Part shown: one piece after another, positions 44,416 to 53,519 of the stretch
Layout of the letters: every line of letters starts with the position of its first letter
Numbering within the stretch: the stretch's first letter is position 1
Assembly: GCF_029504575.1 (NCBI RefSeq)
Contig: NZ_JAQFII010000001.1
Coordinates: 1,834,501 to 1,898,500 of the forward strand
Origin: Streptomyces sp. SPB162
Lineage (GTDB): Bacteria; Actinomycetota; Actinomycetes; Streptomycetales; Streptomycetaceae
Direction of reading: 5' to 3'
Length of the DNA: 64,000 nucleotides
Notes under the pieces: model-generated
Database searches by the model: none
Seen by the model: only the letters and a program-made list of their open reading frames with translations
Told to the model about the DNA's origin: nothing
Made by a program: the position numbers and the translations under genes

Positions 44416-44735
44416 CAGTGCGAACCGCCGAGGTTGAGCACGATGACGCCCGCGATCACCAGCAGCACCCCGAGAACCTTCGCGGCGTTCGCCGCCTCCC
44501 CCAGGAAGACCATCCCGATCGCCGCGATGGTCGCGGTGCCGACGCCCGCCCAGATCGCGTAGGCGGTGCCGACCTCGACCGTCTTCAGCGTCTGTGCGAG
44601 CAGCGTGAACGCGATGACGTAGCCGGTGATCGTGATCGCGGACGGCCAGAGCCTGCTGAAGCCCTCGCTGTACTTCATCGCCGTGGTGCCGAGTATTTCG
44701 GCGATGATGGCGCCGCCCAGCATGATGTACCCCAT
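44415..44735 (-). CDS. Small multidrug resistance (SMR) efflux protein
   Basis: Four-helix proton-coupled exporter of the EmrE/QacC family, 106 residues. The conserved membrane Glu is Glu13 in GGAIIAEILGTTAMK; WPSAITITGYVIAFTLLAQT and VGTAYAIWAGVGTATIAAIG are the second and third helices, with a short ending in NLGGSH. Substrates are probably quaternary ammonium or cationic dyes, or guanidinium in some SMR subtypes. ATG 44735 directly abuts a palindrome and has no Shine-Dalgarno, so a leaderless mRNA is likely. Confidence 0.92.
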   Translation of the reverse strand: MGYIMLGGAIIAEILGTTAMKYSEGFSRLWPSAITITGYVIAFTLLAQTLKTVEVGTAYAIWAGVGTATIAAIGMVFLGEAANAAKVLGVLLVIAGVIVLNLGGSH

Positions 44736-44773
44736 GTGTACAAGCGTACGCAGCGATGCGTACGCCCGTACAC
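44736..44773. promoter_or_regulatory. 38-bp palindrome next to the SMR start codon, probable TetR operator
   Basis: GCGTACGCA (44744-44752) and TGCGTACGC (44757-44765) form a perfect inverted repeat around GCGA, and GTGTAC (44736-44741) mirrors GTACAC (44768-44773) outside it. It touches the SMR ATG at 44735. A TetR dimer (or two) bound here would cover the promoter and start site. Confidence 0.7.
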
Positions 44774-44783
44774 ACCGAGATAC

Positions 44784-44840
44784 CCCATACACCGGAACGG
44801 CCCGCACGCTCGAGGCGTGCGGGCCGTTCCGGTGTATGGG
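44784..44840 (-). terminator. 26-bp perfect-stem terminator of the suf operon
   Basis: The arm 44784-44809 (starting CCCATACACCGG) is fully complementary to 44815-44840 (ending CCGGTGTATGGG) with the loop TCGAG. It lies 22 bases after the sufT stop on the minus strand and ahead of the SMR operator, isolating the efflux operon from suf transcription. Confidence 0.9.
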
Positions 44841-44862
44841 CCGTGCGATGGAACGGTCCTGC

Positions 44863-45204
44863 TCAGCCGATGTTGAAGCCGAGCGCCCGCAGCTGCTCGC
44901 GGCCGTCGTCGCTGATCTTGTCCGGGCCCCACGGCGGCATCCAGACCCAGTTGATCTTCAGGTCGGCGACGATCCCGTCGGTCGCCGAACGCGCCTGGTC
45001 CTCGATGACGTCGGTCAGCGGGCAGGCCGCCGAGGTGAGCGTCATGTCCAGCGTCGCGACGTTGGAGTCGTCGACGTGGATGCCGTAGATCAGGCCCAGG
45101 TTGACGACGTCGATGCCCAGCTCGGGGTCGACGACGTCGTACAGCGCCTCGCGCACTTCCTCCTCGGAAGCGGGCTTCGTCGTCACGTCTGCGTTGTCGG
45201 TCAT
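44863..45204 (-). CDS. sufT: SufT/PaaD-like iron-sulfur assembly factor (DUF59)
   Basis: A 113-residue MIP18-family protein thought to help Fe-S maturation or carrier transfer. Seen are EEVREALYDVVDPELGIDVVNLGLIYG (positions about 15-41) and TSAACPLTDVIEDQA with the conserved Cys. It ends in the PPWGPDKISDDGREQLRALGF block typical of SufT. ATG 45204 overlaps the sufU stop in ATGA and has GGGAGA upstream, so it is the last gene of the suf unit. Confidence 0.92.
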   Translation of the reverse strand: MTDNADVTTKPASEEEVREALYDVVDPELGIDVVNLGLIYGIHVDDSNVATLDMTLTSAACPLTDVIEDQARSATDGIVADLKINWVWMPPWGPDKISDDGREQLRALGFNIG

Positions 45205-45665
45205 GCGGTCTCCCTCGCCGTGCCATTCGCCAGTGCCTGCGAGGTGGCGTCTTTCCACGCCATCCAGCTGAGCAGGGCACACTTCACACGCGCCGGGTAC
45301 TTCGAGACGCCGGCGAACGCGACCGCGTCCTCCAGCACCTCTTCCATCGCGTCGTCCGGTTCCACCTTGCCCTTGGACTGCATCAGCTCCAGGAAGACCT
45401 CCTGGACCTTCAGCGCGTCCTCCAGCTCGCGGCCCACCACCAGGTCGTTCAGCACCGAGGCGCTGGCCTGGCTGATCGAGCAGCCCTGTCCCTCATAGGA
45501 GACGTCCACGATCTTCGAGCCGTCGAGCTTGACCCGCAGCGTGATCTCGTCACCGCACGTCGGATTGACGTGGTGCACCTCGGCGTCGCCGTCGCGCAGG
45601 CCACGCCCGTGCGGATGCTTGTAGTGGTCCAGGATCACTTCCTGGTACATCGAATCCAGCTTCAC
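45201..45665 (-). CDS. sufU: SufU zinc-dependent sulfurtransferase
   Basis: Partner of the cysteine desulfurase SufS: it accepts the persulfide sulfur through a zinc-bound Cys. It is an IscU-like fold of 154 residues with ligands Cys37 and Asp39 (NPTCGDE), Cys62 (GQGCSISQ) and Cys129 (ARVKCALLSW). The insert of about 20 residues after GCSISQASASVLNDLVVGRELE marks SufU rather than IscU. GTG 45665 overlaps the end of the frameshifted sufS reading frame; the true sufS stop is at 45694. Confidence 0.94.
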   Translation of the reverse strand: MKLDSMYQEVILDHYKHPHGRGLRDGDAEVHHVNPTCGDEITLRVKLDGSKIVDVSYEGQGCSISQASASVLNDLVVGRELEDALKVQEVFLELMQSKGKVEPDDAMEEVLEDAVAFAGVSKYPARVKCALLSWMAWKDATSQALANGTARETA

Positions 45666-45693
45666 CAGTCAGCCCTCACCCGCTGTGCCCAAC

Positions 45694-46947
45694 TCAACCG
45701 AAAAAGTTCCGTACGTGCTCCAGCCCCTCTACGAGGGCGTCGACCTCCGCGGGGGTGGAGTACAGATAGAACGACGCCCGCGTGGTCCGCGGGAATTCCG
45801 TAGCGCAGGCAGACAGGGCGTGCGCAGTGGTGTCCGACGCGGACGGCGATGCCCTGTTCGTCCAGCACCTGGCCCACGTCGTGCGGGTGGATGTCACCGA
45901 GCACGAACGAGATCGCCGCGCCCCGGTCCTCGGCCGTCATCGGGCCGATGATCCGCAGGTCCGGGACCTCCAGCAGGCGCTTCACCGCGTACTCGGTGAT
46001 GGCGTGCTCATGGGCCTCGATCTTGTCCATGCCGATCGCGGACAGGTAGTCCACAGCCGCGCCCAGCCCGACCGCCTGGGCGATCGGCGGGGTGCCGGCC
46101 TCGAACTTGTGCGGTGCGGGCGCGTACGTCGAGGAGTGCATCGAGACGGTTTCGATCATCTCGCCGCCGCCGAGGAACGGCGGCAGGTCCTCGAGCAGCT
46201 CCTGGCGGCCCCACAGCACGCCGATGCCGGTCGGGCCGCACATCTTGTGGCCGGTGAAGGCCACGAAGTCGGCGCCGAGCGCCTGCACGTCCAGCGGCAT
46301 GTGCGGCGCGGCCTGCGAGGCGTCGATGAGGACCAGCGCACCGACGTCCTGGGCGCGCCGGACGATCGCGTCGACCGGGTTGATCGTGCCCATGATGTTG
46401 GAGACCAGGGTGAACGAGACGATCTTCGTCTTCTCGGTGATCACCTGTTCGATGTCGGAGAGGTCGAGCCGGCCGTCGTCGGTCAGCCCGAACCACTTCA
46501 GCTTCGCGCCGGTGCGCTGCGAGAGCAGCTGCCACGGGACGATGTTGGAGTGGTGCTCCATCTCCGTGATGACTATCTCGGTCTCGCGGTCCACCCGGTA
46601 GGGCTCGTCGGCCCAGCCCAGCATGTTCGCGACGAGGTTGAGCGACTCCGAGGCGTTCTTGGTGAAGATCACCTCGTCGCGACTCGGCGCGTTGATGAAC
46701 GCGGCGACCTTGTCGCGGGCGCCCTCGTAGAGCGCCGTGGCCTCCTCGGCGAGCACGTGCACGCCGCGGTGGACGTTGGCGTTGTGCCGCTCGTAGTACG
46801 CGTTCAGCGCGTCGAGGACCTGGCGCGGCTTCTGTGACGTCGCCGCGTTGTCCAGGTAAACGATCTTCTTGCCGTCGTGGACGACGCGGTCCAGGATCGG
46901 GAAGTCCTTGCGGATCGCCTCGGTGTCGAGGAGGCCATGCAGTGGTG

Positions 46948-46951
<4 letters not shown>
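45694..46951 (-). CDS. sufS: Cysteine desulfurase SufS, frameshifted near its 3' end
   Basis: PLP enzyme that takes sulfur from cysteine for Fe-S assembly. Intact features: LDNAATSQKPRQV at the start, EMEHHSNIVPWQ, the PLP Lys in FTGHKMCGPTGIG and the persulfide Cys in VGHHCARPVCLRYG. Just after RYGIPA the frame is lost: reading on gives an Arg-rich tail to 45662. In the adjacent frame the family ending TTRASFYLYSTPAEVDALV and EHVRNFFG follows to the stop at 45694. Deleting one base at 45787-45788 restores about 420 residues. SUF is expected to be the only Fe-S system in Streptomyces, so a real null is unlikely. Confidence 0.92.
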
Positions 46952-47715
<764 letters not shown>

Positions 47716-47722
47716 GGGTGCC

Positions 47723-48052
47723 TCAGGACTCCTGGGTGACGGAGACGAGCACGTCGTCGCCGATGATCTTTACGGGGTATACGGGTACGGGCCGCGTGGC
47801 GGGTAGCCCGGACGGCTTGCCGGTGCGCAGGTCGAAGCTGGAGCCGTGCAGCCAGCACTCGATCTGACAGTCCTCGACCTCGCCCTCCGAGAGGGAGACG
47901 TTCGCGTGCGAGCACATGTCGTTGATCGCGAACACCTCGCCCGCGGTGCGCACCACGGAGACCGCCGTGCCGTCGAGGTCGACCCGCTTGGGCGTGTCGT
48001 CCTCCAGCTCGGTCACCGCGCACACGCGGACGAAACCTGGGGCCGTGGTCAT
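47723..48052 (-). CDS. Rieske-type [2Fe-2S] ferredoxin in the suf operon
   Basis: A 109-residue soluble Rieske ferredoxin of the non-haem-iron oxygenase type. The cluster ligands are Cys47 and His49 (CSHANVSL) and Cys66 and His69 (CWLHGSSFD). A gene like this sits between sufD and sufC in many actinobacterial suf operons, perhaps as electron donor for cluster assembly; the exact job is unproven. Start ATG 48052 overlaps the sufD stop by one base. Confidence 0.92.
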   Translation of the reverse strand: MTTAPGFVRVCAVTELEDDTPKRVDLDGTAVSVVRTAGEVFAINDMCSHANVSLSEGEVEDCQIECWLHGSSFDLRTGKPSGLPATRPVPVYPVKIIGDDVLVSVTQES

Positions 48053-49218
48053 CAGACGGACGCCTCCAGCTCCGCGTCGATCTTCGCCATCAGGCGCTCC
48101 TCGAGGTCGGGCAGGCCGATCTGCTGGACCAGCTCGCCGAAGAAGCCGCGGACGACGAGGCGGCGGGCCTCGGCGGCCGGGATGCCGCGGGCCATCAGGT
48201 AGAAGAGCTGCTCGTCGTCGAAGCGGCCGGTCGCCGAGGCGTGGCCGGCGCCGGCGATCTCGCCGGTCTCGATCTCCAGGTTGGGGACCGAGTCGACCCG
48301 CGCGCCGTCCGTGAGGATCAGGTTGCGGTTGAGCTCGTAGGTGTCGGTGCCCTCGGCCGCGGCGCGGATGAGGACGTCGCCGATCCAGACCGCGTGCGCG
48401 TCCTTGCCCTGCAGCGCGCCCTTGTAGGTGACGTTGCTGCGGCAGTGCGGCGTGTCGTGGTCGATGAAGAGCCGGTGCTCCTGGTGCTGGCCCTCGTCGG
48501 TGAAGTACAGGCCGAACAGCTCGGCCTCGCCGCCCGGGGCGCCGTAGACGACCCGCGGGTGCAGCCGGACCACGTCGCCGCCGAAGGTGACGATCACGGA
48601 CTTGAAGCTGGCGTCGCGCCCGACCAGCGCGGTGTGCTGGGCGACGTGCACCGCCTTGTCGTCCCAGTCCTGGACCGAGACGACGGTGAGCTTGGCGCCG
48701 TCGCCGATCAGGTACTCGACGTTCGCGGCGAGCGTGGCGTCACCGGTGTGGTCGATGACCACGACGGCCTCGGCGAAGGCGCCGATCTCGATGACCTGGT
48801 GGCCGTAGGCGGTGCCGCCCTCGCCGTGCACGGCGATCCGGACCGGCTCGGTGAGCACGAGGTCCTTGGGGATCGAGACGAGCGAGGCCTTCTCGAAGGA
48901 GCTGAACGCCTGGGCCACGACCCGGTCCGCGGGCTTGCCGGCCTTGCCGACGCGGGCGTCGGTGCGGTCCACCGACTCGACGGTGACGCCCTCGGGGGCG
49001 GTCACGTCGACGCGCAGGCCGCCGTTGGCCTTCGCGGTGCCGTCGTGCAGGCCGCGCAGCCGCTCCAGAGGAGTGAAACGCCACTCCTCCTCGCGGCCGT
49101 GCGGCACCGGGAAGTCGGCCACGTCGTAGGACGGCGCGGCGCTGACCCGGGCATCGGCGGGGTGGCCCACCGTGATGGCACCCTCGGTGGTGCTGCCGGC
49201 AGGGATGTTGTCAGCCAT
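48052..49218 (-). CDS. sufD: SufD scaffold subunit
   Basis: SufD forms with SufB and SufC the complex on which Fe-S clusters are built. It has 388 residues, with an N-terminal helical region (PHGREEEWRFTPLERLRGL) and the long beta-helix core (VVSVQDWDDKAVHVAQHTALV, FGLYFTDEGQHQEHRLFIDH). The C-terminus ATGRFDDEQLFYLMARGIPA is shared with SufB. ATG 49218 lies 129 bases after sufB; that gap holds a strong hairpin. Confidence 0.95.
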   Translation of the reverse strand: MADNIPAGSTTEGAITVGHPADARVSAAPSYDVADFPVPHGREEEWRFTPLERLRGLHDGTAKANGGLRVDVTAPEGVTVESVDRTDARVGKAGKPADRVVAQAFSSFEKASLVSIPKDLVLTEPVRIAVHGEGGTAYGHQVIEIGAFAEAVVVIDHTGDATLAANVEYLIGDGAKLTVVSVQDWDDKAVHVAQHTALVGRDASFKSVIVTFGGDVVRLHPRVVYGAPGGEAELFGLYFTDEGQHQEHRLFIDHDTPHCRSNVTYKGALQGKDAHAVWIGDVLIRAAAEGTDTYELNRNLILTDGARVDSVPNLEIETGEIAGAGHASATGRFDDEQLFYLMARGIPAAEARRLVVRGFFGELVQQIGLPDLEERLMAKIDAELEASV

Positions 49219-49307
49219 GGCTTGTCGTACTGCTCTCTTTCTGGAGAAACGTCGACTATCGAGTCTCTGGAGGAACGTCGTCGCGTCGCCGGTGGACGGC
49301 CGTCAGG

Positions 49308-49337
49308 CCGTACGGGTGCGCGGGCGCACCCGTACGG
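49308..49337 (-). other. Perfect intercistronic hairpin between sufB and sufD
   Basis: CCGTACGGGTGCGC (49308-49321) is fully complementary to GCGCACCCGTACGG (49324-49337). On the minus strand it begins about 10 bases after the sufB stop and ends about 90 bases before sufD. It may be a partial terminator or a processing and stability element that sets SufB above SufD; which one is open. Confidence 0.8.
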
Positions 49338-49347
49338 GGACGTCGTA

Positions 49348-50769
49348 CTAACCGACGGAGCCTTCCATCTGCAGCTCGATCAGGCGGTTCAGCTCCAGCG
49401 CGTACTCCATCGGCAGCTCACGCGCGATCGGCTCGACGAAACCTCGCACGATCATCGCCATCGCCTCGAACTCCGTCATACCACGGCTCATCAGGTAGAA
49501 GAGCTGGTCGTCCGAGACCTTCGAGACGGTCGCCTCGTGGCCCATGGACACGTCGTCCTCACGGACGTCCACGTACGGGTACGTGTCCGAGCGGGAGATC
49601 GTGTCGACGAGCAGGGCGTCGCAGAGCACGTTGGACTTCGATCCGGCAGCGCCCTCGCCGATCTCGATGAGACCGCGGTAGGACGTACGGCCGCCGCCGC
49701 GCGCCACGGATTTGGAGACGATGTTGGACGACGTGTTCGGCGCCATGTGCACCATCTTCGCGCCGGCGTCCTGGTGCTGGCCCTCGCCCGCGAAGGCGAT
49801 GGACAGGGTCTCGCCCTTGGCGTGCTCGCCCATCAGGTAGACGGCCGGGTACTTCATGGTCACCTTGGAGCCGATGTTGCCGTCGACCCACTCCATCGTG
49901 GCGCCCTCGTAGGCGACCGCGCGCTTGGTAACCAGGTTGTAGACGTTGTTCGACCAGTTCTGGATGGTCGTGTAGCGGCAGCGGCCGCCCTTCTTCACGA
50001 TGATCTCGACCACGGCGCTGTGCAGCGAGTCCGAGGAGTAGATCGGGGCGGTGCAGCCCTCGACGTAGTGGACGTAGGCGTCCTCGTCGACGATGATCAG
50101 CGTCCGCTCGAACTGGCCCATGTTCTCCGTGTTGATACGGAAGTAGGCCTGCAGCGGGATGTCGACATGGACGCCCTTGGGGACGTAGATGAACGATCCG
50201 CCGGACCACACGGCCGAGTTCAGCGAGGCGAACTTGTTGTCACCCACCGGGATGACGGTGCCGAAGTACTCCTGGAACATCTCCGGGTACTGCTTCAGCG
50301 CCGTGTCGGTGTCCAGGAAGATGACGCCCTGCTCCTCCAGGTCCTCACGGATCTGGTGGTAGACGACCTCGGACTCGTACTGGGCGGCGACACCGGCGAC
50401 GAGACGCTGCTTCTCGGCCTCCGGGATGCCCAGCCGGTCGTAGGTGTTCTTGATGTCCTCGGGCAGGTCCTCCCAGGAAGCGGCCTGCTTCTCGGTGGAG
50501 CGCACGAAGTACTTGATGTTGTCGAAATCAATACCGCTGAGGTCCGAGCCCCAGGTCGGCATGGGCTTCTTGCCGAACAGCTTCAGACCCTTCAGCCGCA
50601 GCTTCAGCATCCACTCCGGCTCGGATTTCTTCGCGGAGATGTCGCGCACGACATCCTCGTTGATTCCACGCCGGGCGTTGGTACCGGCGGTGTCCGAGTC
50701 GGACCAGCCGAACTCGTACGTGCCCAGCCCATCGAGTTCCGGGTGCGTGGTCTCCGTGGGAGCAGTCAT
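49348..50769 (-). CDS. sufB: SufB scaffold subunit
   Basis: Core scaffold protein of SUF, 473 residues, the family length. The beta-helix core contains [25 protein letters not shown] and [21 protein letters not shown] with the cluster-associated Cys. The end [23 protein letters not shown] is diagnostic, as is [23 protein letters not shown] 50769 overlaps the sufR stop by 4 bases, so repressor and scaffold are coupled. Confidence 0.96.
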   Translation of the reverse strand: MTAPTETTHPELDGLGTYEFGWSDSDTAGTNARRGINEDVVRDISAKKSEPEWMLKLRLKGLKLFGKKPMPTWGSDLSGIDFDNIKYFVRSTEKQAASWEDLPEDIKNTYDRLGIPEAEKQRLVAGVAAQYESEVVYHQIREDLEEQGVIFLDTDTALKQYPEMFQEYFGTVIPVGDNKFASLNSAVWSGGSFIYVPKGVHVDIPLQAYFRINTENMGQFERTLIIVDEDAYVHYVEGCTAPIYSSDSLHSAVVEIIVKKGGRCRYTTIQNWSNNVYNLVTKRAVAYEGATMEWVDGNIGSKVTMKYPAVYLMGEHAKGETLSIAFAGEGQHQDAGAKMVHMAPNTSSNIVSKSVARGGGRTSYRGLIEIGEGAAGSKSNVLCDALLVDTISRSDTYPYVDVREDDVSMGHEATVSKVSDDQLFYLMSRGMTEFEAMAMIVRGFVEPIARELPMEYALELNRLIELQMEGSVG

Positions 50770-51566
50770 GCGGGGTTCCTCCCGGCCGTACTGGCGGATG
50801 CGTTATGCACTGCGGTGGTGGTATTCACTGCGGTGTTGATATCTACTGCACTGCTGACCTGCTGGTGCCGCGGGATGTACGTCGTGCAGACGCCGTCGCC
50901 GTGGGCGATGGTGGCCAGCCGCTGGACGTGGGTTCCCAGCAGGTGGGAGAAGACCTCGGCCTCCGCCTCACACAGCTGCGGGAACTCCTCGGCGATGTGC
51001 GCCACCGGGCAGTGGTGCTGGCAGAGCTGCTCACCGGCGGGCTCCCGTGCGCCGGCGCCGGCCGACGCGCTACGGGTGGTAGCAGCGTACCCGTCCTCAC
51101 TCAAGGCCTTCGCGAGCGCCTGGGTGCGCTGGGCGGGCTCCGCGGCGTCGACCGCGGCGCGGTAGCGGTCCGCCTGCTGGGCGACGCGGGCCCGGGCGAA
51201 CGCGGTGACCGCGGCATCGCCCATCTCCCCGCCGCCGGCGGACTGCGCGATCCAGCGCAGCGCGTCGGCCGCGATCTGGTCGTACGCCTGGTCGAAGGCG
51301 TCGCGGCCGCAGTCGGTGAGCGCGAAGACCTTGGCGGGGCGCCCACGGGTGCGCGCTCCGTAGACCCGCTGCTCACGCGGCTCGACGATGTTCTCTGCGA
51401 CGAGGTGGTCCAGGTGGCGACGGACGGCGGCCTGCGTGAGGCCCAACCGCTCCGCCAGGTCGGCGGCGGTCGAAGGACCGTGGTCCAGGATCGACCGGGC
51501 GACCCGGTTGCGGGTACTCCGCTCCCCGGTCGTCTGCTCCTCCTGAGCCGCGCCGACGTTTTTCAC
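50766..51566 (-). CDS. sufR: SufR-type Fe-S-sensing repressor of the suf operon
   Basis: Winged-helix regulator of 266 residues. The HTH is [25 protein letters not shown] (about 33-57, shown only by its ends in family alignments), and [21 protein letters not shown] is the wing. Near residue 190 [19 protein letters not shown] supplies the Cys ligands expected for a 4Fe-4S cluster. GTG 51566 is chosen because family members begin KNVG; an in-frame TTG at 51602 adds 12 residues. The SufR-type operator CAAC-N6-GTTG overlaps this start codon, so the mRNA is probably leaderless and self-repressed. Confidence 0.93.
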   Translation of the reverse strand: MKNVGAAQEEQTTGERSTRNRVARSILDHGPSTAADLAERLGLTQAAVRRHLDHLVAENIVEPREQRVYGARTRGRPAKVFALTDCGRDAFDQAYDQIAADALRWIAQSAGGGEMGDAAVTAFARARVAQQADRYRAAVDAAEPAQRTQALAKALSEDGYAATTRSASAGAGAREPAGEQLCQHHCPVAHIAEEFPQLCEAEAEVFSHLLGTHVQRLATIAHGDGVCTTYIPRHQQVSSAVDINTAVNTTTAVHNASASTAGRNPA

Positions 51567-51579
51567 AACTTCATTGTTG
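51566..51579 (-). promoter_or_regulatory. SufR-type operator CAAC-N6-GTTG over the sufR start
   Basis: On the minus strand CAACAATGAAGTTG reads directly into the GTG start, sharing its G. CAAC-N6-GTTG is the palindrome reported for SufR in Streptomyces avermitilis, as I recall it. TTGCCG, an 18-base spacer and AACAAT before the start would place the transcription start at the GTG. Confidence 0.75.
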
Positions 51580-51635
51580 CGTAATTCATCGGGCCCCGGC
51601 AACCCGCGTCGGATTCGACTCCGGTGGAGTTCGTC

Positions 51636-51653
51636 ACTTAGGTGAACCTAAGT
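51636..51653. promoter_or_regulatory. Iron-box-like palindrome upstream of sufR
   Basis: ACTTAGGTGAACCTAAGT is an 18-base palindrome with 8-base arms. TTAGGTGAACCTAA follows the DmdR/IdeR iron-box half sites (TTAGGT and CCTAA); against a 19-base box I count 15 matches in one register. It lies 70 bases upstream of sufR and 116 before the ABC gene, so iron control of either is possible. Confidence 0.6.
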
Positions 51654-51732
51654 TGACCTGCGAAATTGCCTGAACAAGATCCATTCCCCGGGTATTCCTT
51701 CCACCCGCCGACCGGCGGGGCCATGGGCGGGT

Positions 51733-51768
51733 TCTGAACGGAGAACGGCGCTCCCTAGACTCACGGGT
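51733..51768 (+). promoter_or_regulatory. Putative leaderless promoter of the ABC transporter operon
   Basis: TAGACT (51756-51761) is a good -10 and TCTGAA (51733-51738) a weak -35 at 17 bases. Initiation seven bases after the -10 would fall on or next to ATG 51769, so the transcript would lack a leader; no Shine-Dalgarno is needed or seen. Confidence 0.45.
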
Positions 51769-52710
51769 ATGCGAAGCGGCAGCACCAGTCAGTCACCGGC
51801 GGTCGAGATCGCCGGCCTGGTCAAGCGGTACGGCGACAAGACCGCGGTGGACGGTCTGGACCTGACGGTGGCGGCCGGCTCGGTGACCGCCGTGCTCGGG
51901 CCGAACGGCGCCGGCAAGACCACCACCGTCGAGACCTGCGAGGGGTACCGGCGCGCCGACGCCGGCAGCGTGCGGGTCCTGGGCCTCGATCCGGCCACCG
52001 ACGGCGCCGCGCTGCGGCCGCGCATCGGGGTGATGCTGCAGTCCGGCGGCGTGTACCCCGGGGCGCGTGCCGAGGAGATGCTGCGGCACACCGCGGCGCT
52101 GCACGCCCGCCCGGTGGACCCCGCGCTGCTCATCGAACGGCTCGGCCTGGAATCCTGCGGCCGCACCACGTACCGCCGACTGTCCGGCGGGCAGCAGCAG
52201 CGGCTCGCGCTCGCCATGGCCGTCGTCGGCCGTCCCGAACTGGTCTTCCTCGACGAGCCCACCGCCGGGCTCGACCCGCAGGCCCGCCGCGCCACCTGGG
52301 ACCTCGTACGGGAACTGCGCGCCGACGGGGTGACCGTCGTCCTCACCACGCACTTCATGGACGAGGCGGAGCAGCTCGCCGACCAGGTCGTGATCATCGA
52401 CCACGGCCGGTCGATCGCCCACGGCACGCCCGAGGAACTGTGCCGGGGCGGCGCCGAGAACACCCTGCGCTTCACCGGCCGTCCCGGCCTCGACCTCGTC
52501 TCGCTGCTCAAGGCGCTGCCGGACGGCACCGCGGCGGCCGAGCTGACGCCGGGCAGCTACCGGATCGAGGGCGCGGTCGACCCCCAGCTGCTCGCCACCG
52601 TCACCTCCTGGTGCGCGCAGCACGGCGTCATGCCGGACCGCCTGGCGGTCGAGCGTCGCACCCTTGAGGACGTCTTTCTGGATCTGACCGGCAAGGAGCT
52701 GCGCGCGTGA
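51769..52710 (+). CDS. ABC transporter ATP-binding protein (DrrA-like)
   Basis: ATPase of a two-gene ABC-2 exporter, 313 residues. Walker A GPNGAGKTTTVE near residue 45, the signature RLSGGQQQRLALAMA near 140 and Walker B LVFLDEPTAGLDPQ follow the daunorubicin-type group. A C-terminal domain of about 85 residues (NTLRFTGRPGLDLVSLLKAL) is typical. Cargo unknown; the place next to ctaA and suf hints at a heme or lipid-linked role without proof. The stop overlaps the permease GTG. Confidence 0.9.
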   Translation: MRSGSTSQSPAVEIAGLVKRYGDKTAVDGLDLTVAAGSVTAVLGPNGAGKTTTVETCEGYRRADAGSVRVLGLDPATDGAALRPRIGVMLQSGGVYPGARAEEMLRHTAALHARPVDPALLIERLGLESCGRTTYRRLSGGQQQRLALAMAVVGRPELVFLDEPTAGLDPQARRATWDLVRELRADGVTVVLTTHFMDEAEQLADQVVIIDHGRSIAHGTPEELCRGGAENTLRFTGRPGLDLVSLLKALPDGTAAAELTPGSYRIEGAVDPQLLATVTSWCAQHGVMPDRLAVERRTLEDVFLDLTGKELRA

Positions 52711-53501
52711 CCACGGCAGAGAAGAAGGCCGCCGAGGCCGCCGGAACCTTCGTTCCCGACCCGGGCGCGGCGCCGCTGTCCCGGATGATCGGTGCGCAGA
52801 CCGCGTTCGAGACGAAGATGCTGCTGCGCAACGGTGAGCAGCTGCTGCTCACCGTCGTGATCCCGGCGCTGCTGCTCGTCCTGTTCAGCGCCGTCTCGAT
52901 CGTCGACACGGGTTCGGGCAAGGCCGTCGACTTCCTGGCCCCCGGCATCCTGGCGCTCGCCGTGATGTCCACCGCCTTCACCGGTCAGGCCATCGCCACC
53001 GGGTTCGAGCGCCGCTACGGCGTGCTGAAGCGGCTCGGCGCCTCGCCGCTGCCGCGCTGGGCGCTGATGACGGCGAAGACCGGCTCGGTGCTGGTCACCG
53101 AGGTGCTGCAGATCGTGCTGCTGACGGCGATCGCGTTCGCGCTGGGCTGGTCGCCGCACGGGAACCCGCTCTGCGTCGTGCTGCTCCTCGTGCTGGGCAC
53201 CGCCGCCTTCTCCGGGCTCGGCCTGCTGATGGCCGGCACGCTCAAGGCGGAGGCGACGCTCGCCGCCGCGAACCTCGTCTTCCTGCTGCTGCTGGTGGCC
53301 GGCGGGATCATCGTGCCGCTGGACAGGTTCCCGGGCGCGGCGCAGGACGTGCTGCGGCTGCTCCCCGTCTCCGCCCTGTCCGACGGCCTGCGGGACGTGC
53401 TGCGGGACGGCGCGGGCATGCCCTGGGGCGACCTCGCGATCCTGCTGGTGTGGGCGGTCGTGGGGCTCGGCGCGGCGGCGCGCTTCTTCAAGTGGGAGTG
53501 A
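52707..53501 (+). CDS. ABC-2 type transporter permease
   Basis: Membrane partner of the preceding ATPase, 264 residues with six predicted helices, such as LLLTVVIPALLLVLFSAVS and NLVFLLLLVAGGIIVPLDRF. The cytoplasmic loop ERRYGVLKRLGASPLPRW is the conserved ABC-2 coupling segment. GTG 52707 overlaps the ATPase stop. Only 18 bases separate its stop from the end of the convergent beta-helix gene. Confidence 0.9.
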   Translation: MTTAEKKAAEAAGTFVPDPGAAPLSRMIGAQTAFETKMLLRNGEQLLLTVVIPALLLVLFSAVSIVDTGSGKAVDFLAPGILALAVMSTAFTGQAIATGFERRYGVLKRLGASPLPRWALMTAKTGSVLVTEVLQIVLLTAIAFALGWSPHGNPLCVVLLLVLGTAAFSGLGLLMAGTLKAEATLAAANLVFLLLLVAGGIIVPLDRFPGAAQDVLRLLPVSALSDGLRDVLRDGAGMPWGDLAILLVWAVVGLGAAARFFKWE

Positions 53502-53519
53502 CGCCCGGCGGGACGGTCC

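Noticed and set aside
45662..45786. Arg-rich C-terminus of the uncorrected sufS frame as a real extension overlapping sufU
   Set aside because: The adjacent frame gives the normal SufS ending, so the extension is a frameshift artefact.
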